From positions 346,501-410,500 of the forward strand of contig JAAOOA010000277.1 of the NCBI GenBank assembly GCA_012861695.1: DNA of 64,000 nucleotides, written 5' to 3'. Source of the stretch: Trematomus loennbergii (taxonomy: Eukaryota; Chordata; Actinopteri; Perciformes; Nototheniidae). Under the pieces are notes generated by a model. The model saw only the letters and a list, made by a program, of their open reading frames with translations, did no database searches and was not told the DNA's origin. Positions within the stretch are counted from its first letter, which is position 1. Each line of letters begins with the position of its first letter. The position numbers and the translations under genes are program-made. Positions 38,114 through 49,344 of the stretch are shown here, in pieces.

Positions 38114-39844
38114 CAGGGATGCAAACTTGTCACCTTTCGGCGAAATTCGCCGTTTTGAATCCAAAATAGGTTGTTTGTGTGATTCATGTAGATCTGCAAT
38201 AAAAATATTTTTGGGGTATGGGGGGGGTCTGGGACCCGGAGTAATCTGCGGCCGCGAGCTGTTATGTGCCATCATGACACGCATTGTTCTTTTTTTATAT
38301 ATTATAATGAAGCGCGAGCTGTGTGCTCGAGTCTTCCTGCCTGTCGGCTCTGCTCATGGATGTATAATAAGGCTCTGCTGCTCCGCTATGATGGTCTAGC
38401 TTCAGCAGCTACATTACCTACGGGTGCGTTCGTTTATATTAACTGTGTGGCCCGGAGTCACTGTGGCACAGACTGGACCGCTGCTGAACAGCTGTTAGAA
38501 CGGGCCGTTCAGGTGTTCAGAGCAGAGCTCCCTGTCGGAGCGGCAGAGCGTGATGTGCACTGAAAAGTTTTTCTGTCGCAATATTATCGTTGAGCTAGCT
38601 AACTAGCATACATTGTCACTATCTGCTAACGTTAGCTTTAGCCTTAGTTTTCTAATAGTTTTTTTCATAGGCTATAAACGGAGGTGGTATAAGTATAGAT
38701 CTTGTACTAGAGTAAAAGTAGAAGTACTCAGATCTTGTACTAGAGTAAAAGTAGAAGTACTCAGATCTTGGACTTGATTAAAAGTAGAAGTACTCAGATC
38801 TTGTACTTGAGTAAAAGTATAAGTACTCAAATCTTGTACTTGAGTAAAAGTATAAGTACTCAGGTCTTGTACTTGAGTAAAAGTATAAGTACCAGAGTGT
38901 AGGAACAATCATGCAATCAAAATGTTCCTCAAATAAAAGTACAAAAGTATTATCATCAAAATATAGTTAAAGTAGCGACAGTAAAAGTAGAAGTACTCAG
39001 ATCTTGTACTTGAGTAAAAGTAGAAGTACTCAGGTCTTGTACTTGAGTAAAAGTAGATGTACCAGAGTGTAGGAATACTCTGTTACAGTAAAAGTACTGC
39101 ATTCAAAATGTTCCTCAAGTAAAAATATTATCATCAAAATATAGTTAAAGTAGCGACAGTAAAAGTAGTGATTGTGCAGATTGGTCCATTTCAGAATAAT
39201 ATATGATATGTTTTATAATGATTGATCATGAAAGTGTTCTCAAAGCTGGTAAAGGTGCAGCTAGTTTGAATGACTTTGTATACTGCAGGGTAGCTTGTGA
39301 ATTTACTCCAGGTGGAACTAAAGTCTGATTTAACACTTGATTATATTTCAACTCATTCATCCACATCTATAAAGTAACTAAAGGTATTAAATACATGTAG
39401 TGGAGTAAAAGTACACCATTTACCTCTGAACTGTAGAGGAGAAGAGGTACAAAGTAGCAAAACATTGAAATACTTAAATAAAGTACAAGTATCTCAACAT
39501 TGTACCCAAGTATAGTACTTGAGTTTATGAACTTAGTTACTTTACACCACTGGCTATAAAGATAGAAAGACTAAGCCTTGCACAGAGGCATGAAAATACA
39601 TTTTCAAAATGCTCAACAGTGCTGCCAAAATTATAAACTGACTGCTACACAATTAAAATAAATGCTTTTATATATTTTTATTAGATGTGACTCTTTGGCG
39701 TTTCTGTTATTATTAACACTGCTGCTTTAGTTGTTCTGACTGCTAAAATCCTCTGTTATTCCTAATTTTAAAGCCGATATTCCGTGGGGTCGGGGGAATC
39801 GGATCTTCGTCACCTTTTTCATACCTGATGAGTTTGCATCCCTG
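38114..39844 (+). mobile_element. hAT-like element carrying a TACTTGAGTAAAAGTA minisatellite
   Basis: Ends CAGGGATGCAAACTTGTC / GATGAGTTTGCATCCCTG, flanked by AGTAAT on both sides (38108-38113, 39845-39850). Internally it holds the minisatellite below and a segment (about 39230-39400, AAAGCTGGTAAAGGTGCAGC) repeated at about 54775-54930. No transposase. Confidence 0.6.
38690..39080 (+). repeat. ~32-bp minisatellite, CTTGTACTTGAGTAAAAGTA
   Basis: About eight to nine copies of a 31-33-bp unit, interrupted near 38890-38985 by an unrelated stretch that itself recurs at about 39060-39150. ORFs across it are repeats of YTFTQVQDLS-type peptides and are not genes. Confidence 0.85.
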
Positions 39845-39850
39845 AGTAAT

Positions 39851-40263
39851 ACATTTTTATGCACTGACCCCACATGATGGAAAAGGGTTAATCCCCCCGA
39901 ATCATAAATACACTTTCTTCTTAGTTTCTTTGCTATTAATCAATTGTGGTGTGAGAGAAATCAGCCAAAGACATATTCCTTTCCTCTGTAATAATGGAAC
40001 TAGATGGCACTCGACTCTGTGCTCAAAGTGACAAAGAAGTACATTTGAAATAACTCTGCAGCAAAGTCTCTTTCTATAAATAATTAGCTGGTTACAGTCC
40101 CACTACCTTGTTGTAAGCCATCACATTTGACTATATCTAAGAGAAGGTAGGTGTTTCTAAAGCTGATATCTCCAACATTTCGCAAATCCACCCAAAACAA
40201 ATCTGTATTGATAAATAGAACTACATCGAAGACAACAAATATGTTGTTTTGTTGGAGGTCCCT
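39851..40263. other. No gene recognised
   Basis: Unique-looking A/T-rich sequence between two transposons. Confidence 0.4.
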
Positions 40264-40267
40264 TTAA

Positions 40268-41428
40268 CCTGTTAAGCCCTGAGCCTGTTTTTCAGGTCTC
40301 AGGCTCGAAAATGACATTCCCAGAACAAATTACCATATCTTCCCTTCTAAAAGGGTTAAATTAATCTTTTTTCTCAAAGTAATGATAAACCTGTGAGTTG
40401 GATGTAGAAAAGTCAGAATCAATATAGATGTTTTTTATTTTAAAGAAAATTCTGATTTTACATAGTAAAAAACTGTAAATTATAGTGTCCGTCCAAAAAT
40501 TATTTATAGTGAAAGGGTAGTGAAAACCACCCTTGGATGATGGGTTAGTAGACTAAAAGCTTTAGGAATCCAAAGTACAACATATAATAAGTACCCTGTA
40601 TCAAGATTGATGCAAAACAAGTGACATTTGACCTTTTTAGAGAGATTTAGCAAAAAGAAACCACTTCTGGGGTCATTTGGGTGGATTTTCCATATCTCTG
40701 GCCCCCCTTGCTCGATTTTGATGGTTGACACCTCTTTCTGACCGTTAGAGCCGATACAATCGAAGGGGGAGTCCCCCACACACACACGTTGTGAAGAGAA
40801 AAGGTGGGGGCTTCGCGCATGTAATTTTGCATCAGAGTGGACCTATCTCTAGCTTTGACATCTGGAAACGGAAAAGCAGTTTTAATGCTTATGGATGATC
40901 AGAAATCATTTCAAAGGGACACAGACACATTAGATTAACCTATGGATTAACTTCAGCAGCGTTTTATCATTTTAATGCCATTGAAGACCACTTTGGAGAG
41001 ACTACAGAGCCAAGGTAAAAATGTTAGCATTTTTAGCTACCGAGCGTCACCTGTTTTGATGTCCGTTTTTGCTTATAACGTCGCAAATACGTATAATTCC
41101 GTGGTAATGTCGGTGTCAATAGATTCTGTGTCACCTCACGATGTGAATCGATGTGTTGGATGTGGTGAAAAGATAAATAATAAGGTTTTGTGAGTGATTT
41201 TCGGTGCAGTAAGGTGTTAGCATTTTTCGCTCGTTGCTAATTCAGAGGCTCAGTGTAGCATTGTGGGTTTTCTTTTGAAAAAAAAAAAAATGATCAGTTA
41301 AATGAGTTTCTTCCCGTTACATGGATATAAAACATTCATAGTTTTATTAAATGAACATGCCCTCAGACACTGTTTCCTGCAAGATGTTGCGGCAGTACCC
41401 CGGTACCGGGTCTCTCGGGCTTAACAGG
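40268..41428 (+). mobile_element. TTAA-flanked MITE (CCTGTTAAGC family), copy A
   Basis: Left end CCTGTTAAGC, right end GCTTAACAGG, flanked by TTAA at 40264-40267 and 41429-41432. Non-coding; interior similar to copies at 41433-42600, 11534-12570 (inverted) and 58503-58650 (fragment). Confidence 0.75.
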
Positions 41429-41432
41429 TTAA

Positions 41433-42600
41433 CCTGTTAAGCACCAAGCCTGTTTTTCATGTTTCAGGCTCGAAAATGACATGCCCAAAACAAATGACTA
41501 CAACTTAACTTCTAAAAGGGTTATATGAATAATTTCTTTTATCAAAGCAAGGTTACATCTGTGAGTTGGATGTAGAAGTGTCAGAATCAATATAAATCTT
41601 TTTTATTTTAAAGAAAATTCAGATTTTACATAGTAAAAAACTGTAAATTATAGTGTCCGTCCAAAAATTATTTTTTACAGATAGTGAAAACTACCCTTGG
41701 ATGATGGGTTAGTAGACTAAAAGCTTTAGGAATCCAAAGTACAACATATAATAAGTACCCTGTATCAAGATTGATGCAAAACAAGTGACATTTGACCTTT
41801 TTAGAGAGGTTTAGCCAAAACCACCCCACCTCTGAGGTGATTTGGGTGAAAATGGTTTTTTTTCCATATCTCTGGCCCCCCTTGGTCGATTTGGATGGTT
41901 GACACCTCTTTCTGACCGTTAGAGCCAATAGAATCGAAGGGGGAGGCCCCCCCACACACACGTTGTGAAGAGAAAAGGTGGGGGCTGTGCGCATGTAAAT
42001 GTGCAGCAGAGTGAAGCGATCTCTAGCTCTGGCATTTGGAAACGAAAAAGCAGTATTATTGCTTATGGATTATCAGAAATCATTTCAAAGAGGACACAGA
42101 CACATTAGATTAACCTATGGATTAACTGCATCATCGTTTTTTTATCGTTTTAATGCCATTGAAGACCAGTTTTGACCAAGGTAAGCCATGTTAGCGTTTC
42201 TAGCTACCTAGCTCCACATGTTATGATGTACGCTTTCGTTTATAGCATCGCAAATGTTTATCACTGAGTCTTGAGGTTTTTTACACAGATTCTGTGTCTC
42301 CAAGAGACCAAAAACGAGTGGTTGGCTGTGCATCTAGGATAAGTAATAAGGGAGTTATTGTGAGTTTAAGTGCCGTTTTAGGTTACATTTTTTAGCTCGT
42401 GGCTAATTCAGAGGCTGAGTGTTAGCATTGTGGGGTTTTTTTGGAAAAAAAAATTAAAAAGGTCAGTTAGCTGAGTTTCTTCCCGTTACATGGATATAAA
42501 ACATTCATAGTTTATTAAATATTAAGATTCCTTAGACGTTGTTTCCTGCAAATGACACGTTTATCCGCCCCGTACCGGGGGGGGGGCCGTGCGTAACAGG
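41433..42600 (+). mobile_element. TTAA-flanked MITE (CCTGTTAAGC family), copy B
   Basis: Directly follows copy A in the same orientation and shares its TTAA (41429-41432). The right end GCGTAACAGG is followed by TTAA 42601-42604. Somewhat diverged from copy A, so this is not a recent tandem duplication. Confidence 0.75.
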
Positions 42601-42625
42601 TTAAGGAAGTACAGCAATGTTTTAA

Positions 42626-43131
42626 AGGTCACCTATTATGGAAAATCCCCTTTTTCATGTATTTTCTACATCAACATGTGTTCCCTCTGTGTAAAGAGAT
42701 TCTGAAAGTTTCAGGAAAAAAGATTCTCTCACTTTTGTCCTGATCCATTTATATAAAAACCTGTCTGAAAATGAGCTGATCAGATTTTGGCCACTTTATG
42801 ATGTCATAACGATTTTTTGGCTTGAGTAACCATTAGCCAATCACCAACCAAGGTAACCCCTCCCACCTTATCACCTGAATCTCCTCCTGGAGCACCATTG
42901 TGTTCTTTGTAACCAAATGTCTCTCAGAGGGGCGTGGGGAGGGGCTCCTTATTTTCATCTAAAGTAACAGACAGAGAATCAGCACTTTTTAAACAGGGCT
43001 GAAACAGAGGGGATTATGGGATGCTGCAATGATCTGTTTGGTATTTGGAGCCAAACACTTCAGAGACATGCTTTGTATATATCTGAGACCAATAATATAT
43101 TGATGAAAAATAGTATAATAGGGGACCTTTA
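42626..43131 (+). mobile_element. TTAA-flanked MITE
   Basis: Starts TTAAAGGTCACCTATTATGG and ends AATAGGGGACCTTTAA. Related at its ends to 1495-2131. It lies about 60 bp before the first FIIND exon. Confidence 0.65.
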
Positions 43132-43187
43132 AACTAGTAATGGTGCAAATTGGGCTGAAAATCTACTATGTTTTTCCCTAAAAATAG

Positions 43188-44544
43188 CCTCCAGTCTGAC
43201 TCAGGCAACTATGAATGCAGTGTGTCTGGCCTGCGCTGGGTGTGTAAGGAAGAAGTCAGCTTCAAATACAAGTTCCTTCATGGGAGGAACACATGAGGAG
43301 TCCAGTTTGCAAGGATTACATGCCAGCAGGACCCCTCATGGACATCACAGTCACATCTGGGGAGATAGAAGAAGTGCATCTGCCACACAGCGTCTGTATC
43401 GGTGAGTGTTCATGTCGTGGGAAAGGACTATAATCAGTTTGATTCAGCATATACTTCATCATTATTTTGTACTTTGTAGATCAAACCTCTACATTTTCTG
43501 GCCAGTTTGCGGTTCTTCACGTGGATCCCTGCTGTGATGTTGTGGAAGAAGTACCTAAAGTGACATCGTCCCACATCACGTTTCTCCAGCCAACGTTCCC
43601 TCCAAGGGGGGTCATGATCCGAAAAATGGCGGGAATCCCATTTTACTACGACGTGTTGATATACAAGACGAACAAAGAGTTCCTCGAGTTGGATGTTTAT
43701 GTGGTGCCACACAATTCTGCTCTACAACAGGTTCTATTTTGTTCAAACAATCAATCAATAAGACCATATATGAACTTCTCCATTACCTAGAGAATTCAGC
43801 ATTGTAACTGCGCTTCAAAAATGTTGCCTACTTTGAAGACTTTTCTATATCTTTAAAAAATGATGTTTTTTACAGGAAGTGGAAGAAAAGCAAAAGTCTT
43901 CTGGATCAATACTAATCCTAAATCCAAGTCCAGACAAGTCCATGCAAATGGGAGAGCATGTGTCCCTCACAACAGACCAGGCAGATGCAATCATTCAACC
44001 CAGCGTATGTTTCAATCACTTTTTAATTTCACTGTTTAAAAAGGGTTAAACGTGGAGAATGTATCAAGGGAACATCCTTAAAATAGAAAATAATGACAGC
44101 AATAATACTTCAACCCCCTTTTTTTCCATAGTCCCGAAAGCTCAGATATGAAAGCATTTTCTTTGAGGTATTGATCAGAAACACCGACAGCGACTTCACC
44201 CTCAGGCTTCAAAGTGAAAAAAAAAAAAAAAGACTCTCTGGACCTGTACCATTCATAAAGGTCAGAGTTTTTTGCAATTGATTTGCAGCCACATTGCACT
44301 CTTTAGCTTAATATGCATAATCTAATGCCATATGTGTTGTGAATTCAAAGCTAAACAGGAAAAAAACAACCAGCATTGTGACTTATTTTGTTTCAGGAGA
44401 CTACCAAAATCAAAGCGCTGAGCATTAACAAGGTAAGACGAGAAAGACGTTGGATTGATAAGGGATATCAGATGACTTCAAACACTATTGCTACGTTGCT
44501 CTTCATCACTTTCTCAGTTTCTTGATGAAGAATTTAACACATAA
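43188..44544 (+). pseudogene. FIIND (ZU5-UPA) exons of an NLRP1/CARD8-like fish gene
   Basis: Exons 43188-43401, 43480-43730, 43876-44004, 44132-44260, 44397-44432 and 44518-44544 (TAA), all GT/AG with matching phases. The protein reads SVSGLRWVCKEEVSFKYKF, then MPAGPLMDITVTSGEIEEVH, then FAVLHVD and VLIYKTNKEFLELDVYVVP, the ZU5 and UPA halves of the FIIND domain of NLRP1/CARD8 and fish NLR proteins. FIIND normally cleaves itself between Phe and Ser; here the residues are Phe-Pro (43596-43601), while the catalytic-type His (43518-43520) remains 26 residues upstream, as in human NLRP1. One T is missing near 43282 (TTCATGGG), shifting exon 1. No CARD follows; the frame ends eight codons after the last UPA exon. 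NACHT or other upstream exons are not in the window. Confidence 0.8.
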
Positions 44545-44584
44545 CTGGAAATTCTGCTTACTTTTTTCCCCTGCGTCACATCAG

Positions 44585-44653
44585 CATTTTCGTGGATTGC
44601 CATCAGGCAGCTCTGATAAACACAATGAGGATAAAAAACCCTTCCTGGATTAA
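44585..44653 (+). other. Possible alternative last exon of the FIIND gene
   Basis: Acceptor TCACATCAG is followed by 22 codons (starting HFRGLPSGSSDKHNED) and TAA. Phase 0 matches the preceding exon (ending 44432). Could replace the 44518-44544 exon; no conservation evidence. Confidence 0.3.
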
Positions 44654-44659
44654 CTCAAG

Positions 44660-45470
44660 GAAAATAAGGCGATCTGAGACCTACGATGTGAGGGGGAAGA
44701 GTGGGGGGGGGGGGGGCCTCTTGTTTCTGAGCTTCAGGGATCAGGATAAAGTATGGGAAAGTAAAAGGTCGTATTGTTATGGAGAATTGAAGCATCTGGT
44801 GTGATAATCAGTGCCACAGAACAGTTTAATATCATCAGCACTCAGAAGACAAGAGTGACGATATGTTGCTACTTAAACTCTTTTAAAAAGTACCTATTTT
44901 TCGTGATTTATTTGTGGATTTGTGAAACCCTGAATGTGAAAATCATAATAACACTTATTTTATTTTTGATGTATTTTTGATATAATAATTCATTACATTT
45001 TTTTATTAGAGCGCTTTTTCAAGTCACTCAAAGCACTTTACAACTACACATTACATGCATTAGACATGTATATATCTTTCTTTTCATGTTTAATATCTTA
45101 GGTGATGTAAACTCAATGTATGTCCAGTTAAAAAGACAGATATTATAATATTGAAATACTTTTTTGTATCTATCGCAGTTGTAAAGCTTTTGTGAGTAGA
45201 ATAATTCATCAAAGAAAAGAGAGAAAGAGTACATGACTTTTGATGTTTTATTGTAACGTGCTTGACTTAATGTACATAATGTTAGATTTGTATGACTAAT
45301 GAAGAGATTGAAGGTTTTTTTGTTGGTTTGGTTCTTTAGTGCCAAAAAAAGGAAAAAAAACGGCATAGTATAGTATGTAATACAAAAGTATTGTATGTCG
45401 TTGAAATGTTACAAAAACAGAAACAGAATTGGAGCAATAAATAGGACAATGTCTTGCGTTGTAAAAAATA
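44660..45470. other. No gene recognised
   Basis: Includes a G13 run near 44705-44717 and A/T-rich sequence. Any 3' UTR of the FIIND gene would lie here. Confidence 0.4.
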
Positions 45471-45670
45471 GACTTGGTTTTATTGTCTTCAAATTGTCAC
45501 AAAAGAAAGTCAAACATGAATGTGTACAGTTCTTTTTTTATGCAAATGATCACCTTAAACAGCAGTGAATAAATACAAACAATTAAACACAGGTAACCAG
45601 ATCTAACATGTGAGTGACGAACAGTTTAAGGAGTCAGGAAAGTGAAAGTGGAGAAGGTGAGTCTGAGGTC

Positions 45671-45748
45671 CTAGTGGCTGATCTTCGCCTTGAGACCCTC
45701 GAGTTCAGGACGGCCCTTGAAGCGAGCTTTGTAATCCACCTCTGTGTG
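45671..45748 (-). CDS. Orphan last coding exon of an unrecognised gene
   Basis: On the minus strand an acceptor (TTTCTGTTTCCTCTCAG) is followed by 25 codons (HTEVDYKARFKGRPELEGLK plus AKISH) and TAG, then a 3' UTR with AATAAA near 45478-45483. GC-rich codon choice contrasts with the A/T-rich surroundings and suggests a real exon. The rest of the gene should lie to the right, but 46.0-50.1 kb is filled with transposons and I find no matching upstream exon. The protein family is not recognised. Confidence 0.5.
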   Translation of the reverse strand, partial: HTEVDYKARFKGRPELEGLKAKISH

Positions 45749-46007
45749 CTGAGAGGAAACAGAAAGAGAGATTATTAGTGGGAGATAACGGGTGTCCATG
45801 ACAGATGTGTGTGGTTAAAGTATGTCTATGTGTCTAACTCAAGTCACTTACATAAAGCAAAAAAGGCCCAGAATCTGTTCTCCTTATTTGACTTATTTAT
45901 GTTACTTGAATAGACCCTTACTCTGTTAATGATTGTTTTGTTTTGTTTTTTTGTAAAATGCCAACTGTTTGTTTTATTTTATCGATACTGTATTTGCACC
46001 ATTCAAT

Positions 46008-46683
46008 AGCCGCGTTCACACCGCAGTACTTTTCCCACTTTAGTTCCGATATAGTTCCGAAATGTCGCGTTCACACCAAAAAAATCCGGAACTAAAATGA
46101 GTTAATGAGAACCTTTTTTATCCCCTTTTCCGCTAGAGAGCAGGTACTTTCGTGGGAGAAAAAGGTTCCTATGTCTGATTGGCTGGGCGGAATGCAAACC
46201 ACGCCCCATAAAACTCCAAAAAAGTTTTGTGAAGCCGCCATTTTATTATCCTCGCATTAGCATTATTAGCATTAGCATTAGCCCAGCGCACAAACGCAGA
46301 GAGACTAACTTATGGCAACACAAAATAAAACATGTGAGCGGTGGAGATGAGGAGGTGTCGGCGTTCTGGCGATTTACTCGGAAGGCTTCAGTAGAAGCTG
46401 CTGGGAGTCTCAGCAGCTTCTACTGAAGCCTTCCCCAACTCCTGGGACTTCCGGCCGGGGACTTCGGGTGGCAGTATACGCCATGAAGTTGTTTGCGGCC
46501 TGCCAGTATACCCAAAGCAGAAGAAGAAGAAGTGACGTCAGCGGCTTCATTTGCCTAATCCTCCCCCAGGGACTTATTCCGGTGTGAACGCGATCTGTAC
46601 TTAGTTCATGAGAACTAAAGAGTTCTCATGAACTAAGTTCTCATGAACCTTTGTGGGAAAAGTACTGCGGTGTGAAAGCGCCT
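46008..46683 (+). mobile_element. MITE with two perfect internal hairpins
   Basis: Terminal repeats around TTCACACCGCAGTACTTTTC / GAAAAGTACTGCGGTGTGAA, possibly flanked by TA. Inside are a 23-bp perfect hairpin with a 7-nt loop (46381-46433) and a 16-bp perfect hairpin with a 4-nt loop (46601-46636). No coding capacity. Confidence 0.65.
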
Positions 46684-46826
46684 AATGTTATTGACTCAAA
46701 TAAGTGCCTTAAAGGTTTGTAAATGACTCTTGATTAATAAAGTTTTAAAACATAAATAAGATGTGTTTGACTGCATAAAGAAGACTTGTGTTGGTTAGGG
46801 GTATGCATAATGATTAGGTGTTTAAT

Positions 46827-49340
46827 CCAACACACTCTCACTCCATAAACGTCCAGGAGCGACGCTTGGTCAGGGTCCCGAGGCGTGCAGTTGGGACGCT
46901 CCTAGACTCCTTCAGCTTCAAAACAGACACAAATAGCTTTCAACTGATTGCAATGTATTCCCATCTGCGGCGGGATTTGACGCTCATGGAAGCACTGCAT
47001 TCGTTTGTGTCGGAGGCTGTTAAAGGCAATGTGACCGTCCATTCCATTGGATAACGGAGAATTGTACACCCGGAAGTAAGTATTCCCCTTACTGTCGATT
47101 GATTTGACAGTGATATCTCCACTACTCATCACTCAAAAACACCAGATTACTGTATCCTTGTTAATTAAACGACATTGATAGGTTTTAGTGTGTGTACAAT
47201 GCTTTTGTCACGTTTTCCCCTTCAATTCTGAGAAACAAGTCGTTTTCTATGAGTTTTGGATGGCCGAAGACATTACATGACCCACAATCCTCTGTAGCAA
47301 CCATAGACTGTATACAAAAATTAAATAATACATTATTTCGAGTGTGCTTGCTTTTCTCTTTGAAAGTCATCACATAACGGCATTGTAATACACGTTTCGG
47401 CTGCATTAATATGACTATCTGCCGTAGTTCTCTATTTATAGAGCCCTGATGAGAAGACTTCTAGACAAACAGGAACTGCCGCCAAAACTGAAAACTTGAC
47501 GTGGATCTTAAATATATAAGCAATTAAACAACATCTTACATTTCTTTTCACACAATACGTCTCCTTGCAGTATCAATACTAATTCGGCTGACTTTTATAT
47601 TTGATCCAATTGGTAGATAGGCTGCAGACATCTATCAATATGTGTGTATACCTCCAGCAATGTTAACTATGTTGAAGCACTTATTTTAACTGATATTATA
47701 CATATGTATTATACTCTTATAAGATGTATATAGATAGTATAAGAAATGTGCAGAATATGACAATGTAATGGTGGAGGTACACACATATTGATAGATGTCT
47801 TGTAATGCACTGTTGAGGAACCTGCGACCCAAGTTTTTCATTCATTGCATAACTACACCGTAGTTGTGCATAATATGATATGTCAATAAACCTTATAAAA
47901 TCTTGAAATCTTGAAAGGGATGTGCAAAATAGTCAATATATACAGTCTAATAATAAAAATAATAAAATTCAATAACGTGCTTTAACCACCAGGTGTCCCT
48001 TTCTATCAGCTGTGCACCGTTATGGCGTAAATACAGCCTATCTACCAATTGATCAAATATAAAAGTCAGCCGAATTAGTGTTGATACTGCAAGGAGACGT
48101 ATTGTGTGAAAAGAAATGTAAGATGTTGTTTAATTGCTGAAATATTTATGATCCACGTCACGTTTTCAGTTTTGGCGGCAGTTCTTCCAGTTTATCTAGA
48201 AGTCTTCTCATCAGGGCTCTATAAATAGAGAACTACGGCAGATATGTCATATTCAATGCAGCCGAACCGTGTATTACAATGCCGTTATGTGATGACTTTC
48301 AACGAGAAAAGCAAGCACACTCGGAATAAAGTATTATTTTATTTAAAAAAATGTTTTCGGATTTCACATCGCATAAACACCATTTCCCAACCTGCATTGC
48401 GGCTAAACCATCCAATCACCGAGCTGAGGATCTTGCCTACGTCTGTTTCCGGTATTTGTTTATGACGATGTGATGTGAGATGTGAGACTGGGTAGCACAG
48501 GGGAAAATAACGTATCTATGCCACAATTTTAGATGCAGATTTTGTTAAACTAATACGTTTGCGCTGTGGACCAACACTATAAATTGACGGGGAAGGGGGT
48601 AGCGATTAAGATAACACCATTAAACAGTTACACAACATAACAGAAATAATATCGATAGCATCGTCCCTAGCAACCACCTTGGTAACAATGAAAACGCTGT
48701 ATGGACACAATTTCCTGAAGTAATCTTCGTAATAACTAGCAAACTAAAGATCATGTACATCCACTGCACACATAATCTGAAATAAATACTCATATTCCTC
48801 GCATCAAATGACATCAAAACGCATTTTAATGGCCAAACTAACCTTAAAATAGGCATTTTCTACCGAGAATAAAACAAAGGTCGGCCATGTTTTTTTTTTG
48901 TCTTCGGCCATCCAAAACTCATAGAAAACGACTTGTTTCTCAGAATTGAAGGGGAAAACGTGACAAAAGCATTGTACACACACTAAAACCTATCAATGTC
49001 GTTTAATTAACAAGGATAATCTGGTGTTTTTGAGTTGATGAGTAGTGGAGATATCACTGTCAAATCAATGGACAGTAAGGGAATACTTACTTCCGGGTGT
49101 ACAATTCTCCGTTATCCAATGGGAATGGACGGTCACATTACCTTTAACAGCCGCCGACACAAACGAATGCCGTGCTTCGATGAGCGTCAAATCCCGCCGC
49201 AGATGGGAATACATTGCAATCAGTTGAAGCTATTTGCGTCTGTTTATGAAGCTGAAGGAGCCTAGGAGCGTCCCAACTGCACGCCTCGGGACCCTGACCA
49301 AGCGTCGCTCATGGACGTTTATGGAGTGAGAGTGTGTTGG
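46827..49340 (-). mobile_element. 2.5-kb foldback (long inverted repeat) element, copy 2
   Basis: Outer arms from CCAACACACTCTCACTCC (46827-about 47265) and its reverse complement (about 48900-49340). Inner arms about 47330-47640 and 48040-48330. The right half carries about 560 bp (48335-48895) found in the arms of copy 1 at 31-33.6 kb but not in this left half. The spacer is shared with copy 1 and lies in the opposite orientation. A short relic of the same arm is at 58650-58860. Confidence 0.7.
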
Positions 49341-49344
49341 CCTC

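Noticed and set aside
38004..38563. Overlapping 131- and 99-codon ORFs
   Set aside because: They cross the left terminus of a hAT-like element and show no domain; codon pattern is not conserved.
38672..38908. 78-codon repeat protein on the minus strand
   Set aside because: Translation of the minisatellite.
38690..39080. CRISPR-like array
   Set aside because: The units are adjacent without unique spacers and the genome is vertebrate; a plain minisatellite.
40504..40832. Minus-strand ORFs repeated at 41668-41994
   Set aside because: They are the interior of the TTAA MITE copies and are frameshifted between copies; not a transposase.
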